Assembly: GCA_030152425.1 (NCBI GenBank) | Contig: JASLJP010000040.1 | Span: 1 to 8,685 of the forward strand | DNA length: 8,685 nucleotides | Direction of reading: 5' to 3' | Source: Aquirhabdus sp. | Lineage (GTDB): Bacteria > Pseudomonadota > Gammaproteobacteria > Pseudomonadales > Moraxellaceae | Shown here: piece by piece, positions 1-5,876 of the stretch | Layout: every line of letters begins with the position of its first letter | Position numbering within the stretch: the first letter of the stretch is position 1 | Notes under the pieces: generated by a model | Told to the model about the DNA's origin: nothing | The model's input: only the letters and a program-made list of their open reading frames with translations | Databases searched by the model: none | Made by a program: the position numbers and the translations under genes

Positions 1-1303
1 CCTTCTCCAAGGTCGCGGCCACACACCAATAGGAGCGCGGCGCATGGTACGGCGAGGTCGACTGCACCACCACCAGCCCATGCTCAGACAGATGGCGAGA
101 CACCAGTCGGTAGATCGGCACCGAATACAACTTGCCCAGCCCAAAGTTGGAAGGATCGGGGAAATCCATGATGATGGCATCATAGATCTCATCGTTGTGC
201 TCCAGCCAGCGTGCGGCATCGTCATTGACCACGGTCACGCGCGGATTGGTCAGCGAATTGCCATTGAGCTTGGTCAGGTCAGCATTGGTGGTAAACAGCT
301 TGGTCATGGCGGGGTCGAGATCCACCAGCGTCGCATGTTCGATTTGTGGATAACGCAGTACCTCGCGCAGCGCCAAGCCATCGCCGCCGCCCAAGATCAG
401 CACCCGTTTGGCATGCGGCAAGGCCGCCAGAATGGGGTGCACCAATGCTTCGTGATAGCGATGCTCATCGCGGCTGGAAAACTGCAAATTGCCATTGATA
501 TACAGGCGCAGGTCGTTCTTCCATTTGGTCAAGACCAGCCGCTGATATTGGGTGGTACTGGCATAGATCACCGGATCGCCAAACAACACGCCTTCCGACC
601 AGCGTACCAGCCGATCAGCAGCAAAAAAAGAACCCAGCAACAGCAAGATTGCAAACAACGTACGGCGATAGAGCATCCGCAGTTGCGGTAGCTCGTCACG
701 AAAGCGCCATGCTGTCCATGCCGCAATCCCGGCATTGCACAGGCCAAACAGCAGTGCCGATCGCGCCAAGCCCAGCTTAGGCGCGAGGATCAGCGGAAAC
801 AGCAGCGATACCGCCAGTGCGCCCAGATAGTCAAAGGTCAGTACCTTGCTCACCAGCTCGCGGAATTCGGCTTGGCGCTGATTGAGGATGCGCATCACCA
901 GCGGGATCTCCATCCCGACCAAGATGCCGACGATCAACACCAAGGCATATAGCACCACCCGAAACGGCATCGACAGCCAAGCAAAGACGATAAACAGAAA
1001 CAAGGCCGATAATCCACCGATCAAGCCAACCAACAGCTCCACTTCGATAAAGCGCTGCAGAACATCTTCTTCCTTGACGTATTTCGACAGATGCGCACCG
1101 ATGCCCATGGCAAACAAATAAGTGCCGATGATGGTCGAAAACTGCAGGATAGAATCGCCGAGCAAATAACTCGCCAACGCACCGGTGATCAATTCATAGG
1201 CCAGCCCGCACGACGCCACGACGAACACTGAGATGATCAGGGTACGGTCGATGGACAGATTTTGCTTGGGGAGGTGTCGCTGGTCGGGAACGTGGTCGGA
1301 CAT
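1..1303 (-). CDS. Membrane-fused polyamine aminopropyltransferase (spermidine synthase-like), 3' end outside window
   Basis: The reverse strand is open from ATG at 1303 to the window edge: 434 codons, no stop. Residues about 20-230 contain roughly seven hydrophobic segments, starting with LIISVFVVASCGLAYELITG. A spermidine synthase (SpeE-type) catalytic domain follows: YQRLVLTKW (253-261), LRLYINGNLQF (265-275), RDEHRYHEALVHP (278-290), the SAM-binding loop GGGDG (305-309), an acidic strand end DLD (328-330), and MDFPDP with Asp380 and Asp383 where SpeE has its catalytic and amine-binding Asp pair. Known family role: transfer of an aminopropyl group from decarboxylated SAM to a polyamine. The membrane-fused subgroup is poorly characterised, so its acceptor is not certain. 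The catalytic domain would sit at the inner membrane. The Shine-Dalgarno before ATG 1303 is weak (TTCCTGCAC), but the protein looks natural from there. Family assignment is firm; the exact substrate is inferred. Confidence 0.9.
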   Translation of the reverse strand, partial: MSDHVPDQRHLPKQNLSIDRTLIISVFVVASCGLAYELITGALASYLLGDSILQFSTIIGTYLFAMGIGAHLSKYVKEEDVLQRFIEVELLVGLIGGLSALFLFIVFAWLSMPFRVVLYALVLIVGILVGMEIPLVMRILNQRQAEFRELVSKVLTFDYLGALAVSLLFPLILAPKLGLARSALLFGLCNAGIAAWTAWRFRDELPQLRMLYRRTLFAILLLLGSFFAADRLVRWSEGVLFGDPVIYASTTQYQRLVLTKWKNDLRLYINGNLQFSSRDEHRYHEALVHPILAALPHAKRVLILGGGDGLALREVLRYPQIEHATLVDLDPAMTKLFTTNADLTKLNGNSLTNPRVTVVNDDAARWLEHNDEIYDAIIMDFPDPSNFGLGKLYSVPIYRLVSRHLSEHGLVVVQSTSPYHAPRSYWCVAATLEK

Positions 1304-1564
1304 GTGCAGGAACAAATATAAGTGTAAGTGGTGCAAGAGTAACAGGTTCAATCGGGCAGGTGCAGACAGCCATAGTCACTTGCCGCATTTTTTGGCGGCC
1401 AAAGCCAAGCGACTGGCAAGAAGCACGATTTCATGCCAATTATTGATCAAAACGATCATTGTTGACCTGTGCTCTATCCCTTTAACTAGCACACGCAATG
1501 GCATTACACGCCAAATATCGAAATGCGAATCTAAACTGAATACCTTCACCGTTAGGAAGACCTC
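1304..1564. promoter_or_regulatory. Divergent intergenic region between the aminopropyltransferase and acyl-CoA dehydrogenase genes
   Basis: About 260 bases separate two divergently oriented starts (1303 minus, 1565 plus), so promoters for both genes should lie here. The short open frames crossing it look like random readings with no family resemblance. Visible structure is a TGATC-N5-GATCA inverted repeat at 1444-1458, listed separately, and a GCCGC/GCGGC pair at 1382-1399. TTGACC at 1462-1467 could be a -35 box for the plus-strand gene, but no good -10 box is found at the usual spacing. Confidence 0.5.
1444..1458. promoter_or_regulatory. Possible operator: inverted repeat TGATC-N5-GATCA
   Basis: TGATC (1444-1448) and GATCA (1454-1458) are perfect inverted arms around AAAAC. 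The site lies 107 bases before the acyl-CoA dehydrogenase start and next to the possible -35 box TTGACC at 1462. Its size suits a dimeric repressor. I cannot match it to a known regulator. Five-base arms can arise by chance, so this is tentative. Confidence 0.25.
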
Positions 1565-2737
1565 ATGTCCAGCACACTCGCCCGCCCCGTCGCGCCATTG
1601 ATTCCACGTACCTTGTTCAATGCCGATCATGAGGCATTCCGCACCACGGCACGTCGGTACTTTGAAACCGAAGTGATGCCAAATATCGACCGCTATGAAC
1701 AACAGCAACACGTCGATCGTGACCTGTGGAACAAAGCCGGATCCTTAGGGCTGCTTTGCGCCACCATGCCGGAAGAATACGGCGGCTCAGGAGTAGATCG
1801 CCTCTACAGCATGATCCTCATCGAAGAACAAGGCTATGCGATGGACTCAGCTTCGGGCATGTCGCTGCACTCGGACATCGTGGCCAACTACATCAATAAC
1901 TTTGGCAACCATGAACAAAAACTGGCCTGGCTGCCTAAGATGGCAACTGGTGAAGTGGTCGGCGCGATCGCCATGACCGAACCGGGTACCGGCTCTGATC
2001 TGCAAGGCGTGCGCACAACAGCAGTCCTAGATGGCGACCACTATGTGGTCAATGGCTCGAAAATCTTTATCACCAACGGTTATCTGTGTGACATGGCCGT
2101 CGTCGTGGTCAAAACCGGGAGTGGCGACAAAGGCTCTGCCAACCTGTCATTGCTGATCATCGATGCCAAAACAGCCGGATTTAGTAAAGGGAAGCCACTC
2201 AACAAAGTCGGCATGAAAGGCCAAGACACCTGCGAGCTGTTTTTTGACAATGTACGCGTACCGAAAGAAAACTTGCTCGGCATGGAAGGCATGGGGTTTA
2301 TCATGCTCATGAAAGAGCTGGCGTGGGAGCGTCTAATGGTGGCGATCATCTGCCAATCCGGCGCTGAAGCCGCCTTTGCCCAGACCTTGGCCTATGTCAA
2401 ACAGCGTAAAGCCTTTGGTAAAACCGTTGCCTCCTTCCAAAACACCCGTTTTAAACTGGCTGAAATGCGCGCCGAGCTGGAGATGGGACGCACCTATGTC
2501 GATAGCTGCATGCAACTGCAACTCAGCGAAAGTCTGCCCATCGAAGCTGCGGCGATCGCCAAATATCGTTTAAGCGATATGTTTAGCAAGGTGGTCGATG
2601 AGTGCGTGCAGTTGCACGGTGGCTACGGCTATATGCTGGAGTACCCGATCGCCCGTGCCTATATCGATAATCGCGCCAACCGCATCTATGCGGGCACCAA
2701 TGAGATCATGAAAGAGCTGATTTCACGCTCTTTATAA
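1565..2737 (+). CDS. Acyl-CoA dehydrogenase, long-chain (LCAD/ACADL) type
   Basis: A 390-residue FAD enzyme of the acyl-CoA dehydrogenase family, which makes trans-2-enoyl-CoA in the first step of beta-oxidation and passes electrons to ETF. Family signature 1 is present as AMTEPGTGSD (136-145), followed by YVVNGSKIFITNG (160-172). The FAD/tetramer region RKAFGKTVASFQ covers 281-292, and signature 2, CVQLHGGYGYMLEYPIARAY, covers 347-366. The C-terminus IYAGTNEIMKELISR closely resembles mammalian ACADL. Ala376 replaces the catalytic Glu of the MCAD-type YEGT motif. As in LCAD and isovaleryl-CoA dehydrogenase, the base is probably the Glu of AWERL, Glu255. The start ATG is set by AGGA at 1554-1557. 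Length is normal and the gene is intact. It is transcribed alone, divergent from the aminopropyltransferase and ending at a strong terminator. Whether the substrate is straight-chain or branched cannot be told from sequence alone. Confidence 0.95.
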   Translation: MSSTLARPVAPLIPRTLFNADHEAFRTTARRYFETEVMPNIDRYEQQQHVDRDLWNKAGSLGLLCATMPEEYGGSGVDRLYSMILIEEQGYAMDSASGMSLHSDIVANYINNFGNHEQKLAWLPKMATGEVVGAIAMTEPGTGSDLQGVRTTAVLDGDHYVVNGSKIFITNGYLCDMAVVVVKTGSGDKGSANLSLLIIDAKTAGFSKGKPLNKVGMKGQDTCELFFDNVRVPKENLLGMEGMGFIMLMKELAWERLMVAIICQSGAEAAFAQTLAYVKQRKAFGKTVASFQNTRFKLAEMRAELEMGRTYVDSCMQLQLSESLPIEAAAIAKYRLSDMFSKVVDECVQLHGGYGYMLEYPIARAYIDNRANRIYAGTNEIMKELISRSL

Positions 2738-2763
2738 TGGCTCAATTATTTCAATGACTCACT

Positions 2764-2791
2764 AAGCCCATCCTATGCGATGGGCTTTTTT
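2764..2791 (+). terminator. Rho-independent terminator of the acyl-CoA dehydrogenase gene
   Basis: A 9-bp perfect stem, AAGCCCATC (2764-2772) with GATGGGCTT (2779-2787), encloses the loop CTATGC and runs into six T residues at 2786-2791. It begins 26 bases after the stop codon, so the dehydrogenase is probably monocistronic and insulated from the regulator gene downstream. Confidence 0.93.
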
Positions 2792-2865
2792 ATGCGCAGC
2801 ACGTTCGCCATCCGCTGTGGCAGGGTTCACCGTTTGGTTACAAAAAGACCGACCAGAGCACTATC

Positions 2866-2885
2866 ATATCGTAAATTTTCGATAT
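2866..2885. promoter_or_regulatory. Likely autoregulatory operator: 20-bp near-perfect palindrome
   Basis: ATATCGTAAATTTTCGATAT matches its own reverse complement at 18 of 20 positions; only the pair at 2872/2879 breaks symmetry. It ends 40 bases before the start of the ArsR-type regulator gene. Size, AT-rich core and place are typical of ArsR/SmtB operators that overlap the regulator's own promoter. No convincing -35/-10 pair was identified around it. That the neighbouring regulator binds it is inferred. Confidence 0.6.
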
Positions 2886-2896
2886 ATAGTTCGTCT

Positions 2897-2906
2897 TATC
2901 GCGATA
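2897..2906. promoter_or_regulatory. Secondary palindrome TATCGCGATA before the regulator gene
   Basis: A perfect 10-bp palindrome lies 11 bases downstream of the main operator and 19 bases before the regulator start. It shares the core TATCG/CGATA with the larger palindrome, as if the half-sites were moved together. It may be a second binding site or part of an extended operator; chance is possible at this length. Confidence 0.35.
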
Positions 2907-2925
2907 CAACGAAATACAGAGCCCT

Positions 2926-3231
2926 ATGACGACGACCATCGACCTCGATGACATCATTAAAGCCCTCGCCCATCCAACGCGGCGCGAGATGCTGAACTGC
3001 CTCAAAGATCCGGCGCAGAATTTTAAAGCGCAGGAACACCCGTTCGAGTTTGGCGTGTGTGCCGGTCAGTTTGAGCGTTGTGGGTTGTCGCAATCGACCG
3101 TCTCTGCCCATCTGGCCGTATTGCAGCGCGCCAAACTGGTGACCTGCAAAAAAGTCGGCCAATGGAGCTTCTTTAAACGCAACGAAGAAGTCATCAGCGA
3201 ATTTCTACAGCAGATGCACAAAGAGCTGTAA
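2926..3231 (+). CDS. ArsR/SmtB-family winged-helix transcriptional regulator
   Basis: A 101-residue protein of usual ArsR length. The N-terminal helix carries ALAHPTRREML (13-23), typical of the family. The recognition helix is GLSQSTVSAHLAVLQRAKLV (53-72), and the wing is CKKVGQWSFFKRN (74-86). It lacks the full ELCVCDL metal-binding motif; the aligned stretch reads FGVCAGQF, so Cys45 keeps one cysteine position and Cys52 lies just before the recognition helix. Cys25 and Cys74 are also present. This suits a thiol-based sensor of electrophiles or oxidants, or an unusual metal site (inference). It lies first in a same-strand run with the Old Yellow Enzyme (91-base gap) and the MFS carrier, so it probably represses them and itself through the palindrome at 2866. 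The Shine-Dalgarno is weak, but the start fits the family. Confidence 0.9.
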   Translation: MTTTIDLDDIIKALAHPTRREMLNCLKDPAQNFKAQEHPFEFGVCAGQFERCGLSQSTVSAHLAVLQRAKLVTCKKVGQWSFFKRNEEVISEFLQQMHKEL

Positions 3232-3285
3232 TGCACCTGATACGGTTTTATCCAGTCTTTCGTACCACCACCGCGCAGCATGCAT

Positions 3286-3305
3286 ATATCGGTATGTTAC
3301 GCGAT
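3286..3305. promoter_or_regulatory. Degenerate operator-like half-sites before the Old Yellow Enzyme gene
   Basis: ATATCG (3286-3291) recurs exactly, followed after 10 bases by CGAT (3302-3305) and then CTATG. The arrangement resembles the regulator-gene palindrome ATATCG-N8-CGATAT, but with two extra bases between halves and an imperfect right arm. It ends five bases before the Shine-Dalgarno of the reductase, so a bound repressor could block a local promoter or elongation. No clear promoter is seen. Tentative. Confidence 0.3.
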
Positions 3306-3310
3306 CTATG

Positions 3311-3316
3311 AGGAAG
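3311..3316 (+). promoter_or_regulatory. Shine-Dalgarno AGGAAG that sets the reductase start at 3323
   Basis: AGGAAG lies six bases before ATG 3323. An in-frame ATG at 3308 precedes and partly overlaps this element and would add five residues with no ribosome site of its own. ATG 3323 gives the usual family N-terminus (TTLFDPITIGDLELPNRI). Confidence 0.8.
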
Positions 3317-3322
3317 TATCCC

Positions 3323-4384
3323 ATGACGACCCAGACCACCACCCTATTTGACCCGATCACCATTGGCGATCTGGAATTGCCGAATCGCATCTTTATGGCT
3401 CCGCTGACCCGCTCTCGTGCCGATGAAGGTCGTGTACCGAACGCCCTGATGGCGGAATACTACGTACAGCGCGCCTCCGCCGGTCTGATCCTCAGCGAAG
3501 CCACCTCGGTCTCTCCGATGGGAGTCGGCTATACCGATACACCGGGGATCTGGTCTGCAGAACAAGTCGCGGGCTGGAAATTAGTGACCCAAGCAGTGCA
3601 CGATGCGGGTGGACGGATTTTCTTGCAACTGTGGCATGTGGGTCGCATCTCCGACCCCTCCCTGCTTGAGGGTCAGCCACCTGTCGCGCCGAGTGCCATC
3701 GCTGCCAAAGGCCATGTCAGTCTGCTGCGTCCTGAGCGTCCTTATCCGGTGCCGCGCGCCTTGGACACGGCGGAAATCGCCGACGTCGTCGAGGCCTATC
3801 GCAGCGGCGCGGAAAACGCCAAAATCGCGGGCTTTGATGGTGTCCTGATCCACGGTGCCAATGGCTATTTGCTTGATCAATTCCTGCAAGACAGCAGCAA
3901 CCAACGCACCGACCAATACGGCGGATCGCTGGAAAACCGCGCCCGTCTGCTGCTGGAAGTCACCGATGCCGTGATCGGGGTCTGGGGCGCCAATCGCGTC
4001 GCCGTCCATCTGGCACCGCGTGCCGACGCACATGGCATGGGCGACTCAGATCGTGCGACGACCTTTGGCTATGTGGCTCGTGAGCTGGGTAAACGCCAGA
4101 TCGCCTTTATCAGCGCCCGCGAGAAAGAAGCGGAAGACAGTCTGGGCCCGATCCTCAAAGCTGCCTTTGGGGGCATCTACATCGCCAATGAGCGCTTTAG
4201 TAAAGACAGCGCTAACGCGGCGATTGCCAGCGGCCATGCCGATGCCGTCGCCTTTGGTGTACCGTTTATTGCCAATCCAGACCTCCCGTCGCGCCTGTTC
4301 CTCGACGCCCCCCTCAACCCGCCAAATCCAGCGACATTCTACTCCCGTGGCGCTGAAGGCTATACCGACTACCCGACGCTGTAA
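3323..4384 (+). CDS. Old Yellow Enzyme family NADH:flavin oxidoreductase / alkene reductase (NemA-like)
   Basis: A 353-residue FMN-dependent TIM-barrel reductase. Family features in order: LPNRIFMAPLTRSR (19-32) with the flavin-contacting Thr29; FLQLWHVGRISDP (100-112) with Gln102; and HGANGYLLDQFL (177-188), where His177 and Asn180 bind the substrate carbonyl and Tyr182 is the proton donor. NQRTDQYGGSLENR follows (193-206), and the C-terminus ends GAEGYTDYPTL like E. coli NemA. The family reduces electron-poor alkenes such as enones, maleimides and quinones, or nitro compounds, with NAD(P)H. The usual RxSP flavin-site motif reads HLAP here (His229 for Arg), perhaps a subfamily trait. Its place between a regulator and an exporter supports a detoxification role in the cytosol. 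The true substrate is unknown. Confidence 0.94.
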   Translation: MTTQTTTLFDPITIGDLELPNRIFMAPLTRSRADEGRVPNALMAEYYVQRASAGLILSEATSVSPMGVGYTDTPGIWSAEQVAGWKLVTQAVHDAGGRIFLQLWHVGRISDPSLLEGQPPVAPSAIAAKGHVSLLRPERPYPVPRALDTAEIADVVEAYRSGAENAKIAGFDGVLIHGANGYLLDQFLQDSSNQRTDQYGGSLENRARLLLEVTDAVIGVWGANRVAVHLAPRADAHGMGDSDRATTFGYVARELGKRQIAFISAREKEAEDSLGPILKAAFGGIYIANERFSKDSANAAIASGHADAVAFGVPFIANPDLPSRLFLDAPLNPPNPATFYSRGAEGYTDYPTL

Positions 4385-4420
4385 TTCGACGTCCCCGCAC
4401 GCCCCTACACGGATGATTTT

Positions 4421-4464
4421 CCCCACCCTTCAGCACAGATGTGCTGTGGGGTAAGACCTTTTTT
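4421..4464 (+). terminator. Hairpin plus T-run between reductase and MFS genes: weak terminator or attenuator
   Basis: CAGCAC (4431-4436) pairs with GTGCTG (4441-4446) around AGAT. The stem extends as CCCCA (4421-4425) with TGGGG (4447-4451) if CCCTT is bulged. Six T residues follow at 4459-4464, seven bases after the stem. The bulge and gap make it less than ideal, so partial read-through into the MFS gene is likely and could lower exporter expression relative to the reductase. It starts 37 bases after the reductase stop and ends 20 bases before the MFS start. Confidence 0.45.
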
Positions 4465-4484
4465 CTCAATTTTGGAGTAGTCCC

Positions 4485-5738
4485 ATGGACGCATCCACTC
4501 TCGAATCCGGCGTCATGACCACCACCGCAACTCAAGCTGAGCCGCCGCAAGCGGTGCTTAAATCGTGGTTTGCCTTGCTGTCGGTGGCCATCGGTGCCTT
4601 TGCCTTGGTGACCAGCGAATTTTTACCAGTCGGCCTGCTGAGCAATATCGCAGCCGACCTGCAGATCAGTGTCGGCACAGCAGGACTGATGGTCACAGCA
4701 CCCGGCGTATTGGCAGCCTTTGCCGCCCCACTCGTGACTGTCGGCGTCGGCAAGATAGATCGCCGCTATATCCTGTGGGCGTTGACGCTGCTCATGATCA
4801 TCTCCAATCTGATCGCGACATTTTCCAGCAACTTTACCGTGCTGCTGATTGGACGCTTGCTTTTAGGCATCGGCATCGGTGGCTTTTGGTCGATCGCCGT
4901 GGCCTTGAGCGGTCGGCTGGCGCCACCTGGGGTTGCGATGGGGCGGGCGTCGGCAGTGATCTTTACCGGTGTGACGCTGGCCACCGTGCTCGGTGTCCCA
5001 CTGGGGGCATGGATCGGCAATCTGTTTGGCTGGCGTGCAGCCTTTGCGATCACAGGTGCGCTGGGTACGCTGGTCTTGATCGGTCAACTGCTGATGCTGC
5101 CCCGTCTGCCGACCACGACGGCGGTCAAAATCCGTGACCTACCGGTCTTGTTCCAGCATAAATATGCCCGTGTCGGATTGCTCGGCATCGTGCTATTGGT
5201 GCTGGCGCACTTCACCACCTACACCTACGTGACCCCATTTCTGCGTGATAACGGCGGCTTCGATGGGACGGTGATCAGCAGCTTGCTGTTTGTGTTTGGC
5301 GTCGCAGGGGTGCTGGGTAATGTCATCGCCGGATGGGCGACCTCACGCAATATCCGGAAGTCGTTTATGGCCGTGGTGACCTTGATGGGGCTGGCTATGG
5401 TGCTGTTTCCGCTGTTTGGAACGACGCTGAGCGGCGCGGTGCTCACCATCGCCCTGTGGGGCTTAGCCTTTGGCGCAATGCCGACATGCGCCAATATGTG
5501 GATGTTTGCCGCGGTCCCCGAGGCGATGGAAGGCGGCGCAGCGATGCTGGTCTCGACCTTTCAAGTCGGAATCGCCATCGGATCGCTACTGGGCGGCGGC
5601 GTGGCCGATCATTTTAATATCCCTGCCGTGATGTGGATCGGTGGCGGACTTGCCGTACTGTCACTCTACACCCTGTTTCATTTAGGCCGTGGACTGCCGG
5701 ATACGGTGCAGCAGCAAGCACCCGCTGGCGCACACTGA
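4485..5738 (+). CDS. MFS transporter, DHA1 drug-efflux type (NepI/YdhP-like)
   Basis: A 417-residue major facilitator with hydrophobic segments spaced as for twelve helices, the first at about 27-50. EFLPVGLL (45-52), DRRYIL (92-97) in the loop between helices 2 and 3, and LLIGRLLLGIGIGGFW (120-135, motif B with Arg124) closely match the pattern of the E. coli purine-nucleoside exporter NepI. Motif C of antiporters is visible as TLATVLGVPLGAWIG (164-178). Motif A is degenerate (GVGKIDRRY). The role is probably proton-driven export at the inner membrane; the substrate cannot be read from sequence. Context suggests a reactive compound or reductase product. The start ATG 4485 follows GGAG at 4474-4477; ATG 4515 (Met11) has no ribosome site. 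It is the last gene of the run begun by the ArsR regulator, 100 bases after the reductase. Confidence 0.92.
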   Translation: MDASTLESGVMTTTATQAEPPQAVLKSWFALLSVAIGAFALVTSEFLPVGLLSNIAADLQISVGTAGLMVTAPGVLAAFAAPLVTVGVGKIDRRYILWALTLLMIISNLIATFSSNFTVLLIGRLLLGIGIGGFWSIAVALSGRLAPPGVAMGRASAVIFTGVTLATVLGVPLGAWIGNLFGWRAAFAITGALGTLVLIGQLLMLPRLPTTTAVKIRDLPVLFQHKYARVGLLGIVLLVLAHFTTYTYVTPFLRDNGGFDGTVISSLLFVFGVAGVLGNVIAGWATSRNIRKSFMAVVTLMGLAMVLFPLFGTTLSGAVLTIALWGLAFGAMPTCANMWMFAAVPEAMEGGAAMLVSTFQVGIAIGSLLGGGVADHFNIPAVMWIGGGLAVLSLYTLFHLGRGLPDTVQQQAPAGAH

Positions 5739-5745
5739 CCGCACC

Positions 5746-5781
5746 CACCAGCCACCCATGCCATGTCATGGGCGACTGGTG
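5746..5781 (+). terminator. Two-part hairpin after the MFS gene, without a T-run
   Basis: CACCAG (5746-5751) pairs with CTGGTG (5776-5781) and CCCATG (5755-5760) with CATGGG (5767-5772), separated by a symmetric 3x3 internal loop (CCA/CGA) and closed by CCATGT. Looser pairing of GACC (5737-5740) with GGGTC (5785-5789) may extend it. It begins seven bases after the MFS stop. No T tract follows, so it may protect the 3' end of the mRNA or assist Rho-dependent termination rather than act as an intrinsic terminator. Confidence 0.45.
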
Positions 5782-5816
5782 CGCGGGTCAAGGCAATCGA
5801 AGCTGATCTCTGGCAA

Positions 5817-5845
5817 TTGTCCCGATTATGGCTTAACGTTAAATC
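5817..5845 (+). promoter_or_regulatory. Possible promoter of the glycosylase gene with internal palindrome TTAACGTTAA
   Basis: TTGTCC (5817-5822), a 17-base spacer and TAAATC (5840-5845) make a weak sigma70-like pair about 30 bases before the glycosylase start. A perfect 10-bp palindrome, TTAACGTTAA (5833-5842), overlaps the -10 box and could be an operator. The boxes match the consensus only partly, so this is a suggestion. Confidence 0.3.
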
Positions 5846-5876
5846 TCTCCAGCCACCCGCCCCTGCCGAGCCTGTT

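Noticed and set aside
623..629. Run of seven A residues as a possible frameshift in the aminopropyltransferase gene
   Set aside because: The reverse-strand frame continues naturally across it (LLLGSFFAADRLVRW) from membrane segment into the catalytic domain.
44..1121. Plus-strand open frames of 215 and 79 residues at the left end
   Set aside because: They are antisense to the clearly recognisable aminopropyltransferase; no domain is seen in them.
1382..1399. GCCGC/GCGGC hairpin as a terminator
   Set aside because: It is a 5-bp stem with the T-run in the loop rather than after it, and it lies in a divergent promoter region where no gene ends.
3581..4033. Minus-strand 150-residue open frame within the reductase gene
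   Set aside because: It is antisense to a fully recognisable Old Yellow Enzyme with intact motifs; no independent coding evidence.
5763..5876. Extended glycosylase N-terminus from ATG 5763
   Set aside because: The ATG sits in a hairpin loop with no Shine-Dalgarno, and the extra 38 residues lack family resemblance and cover a likely promoter.
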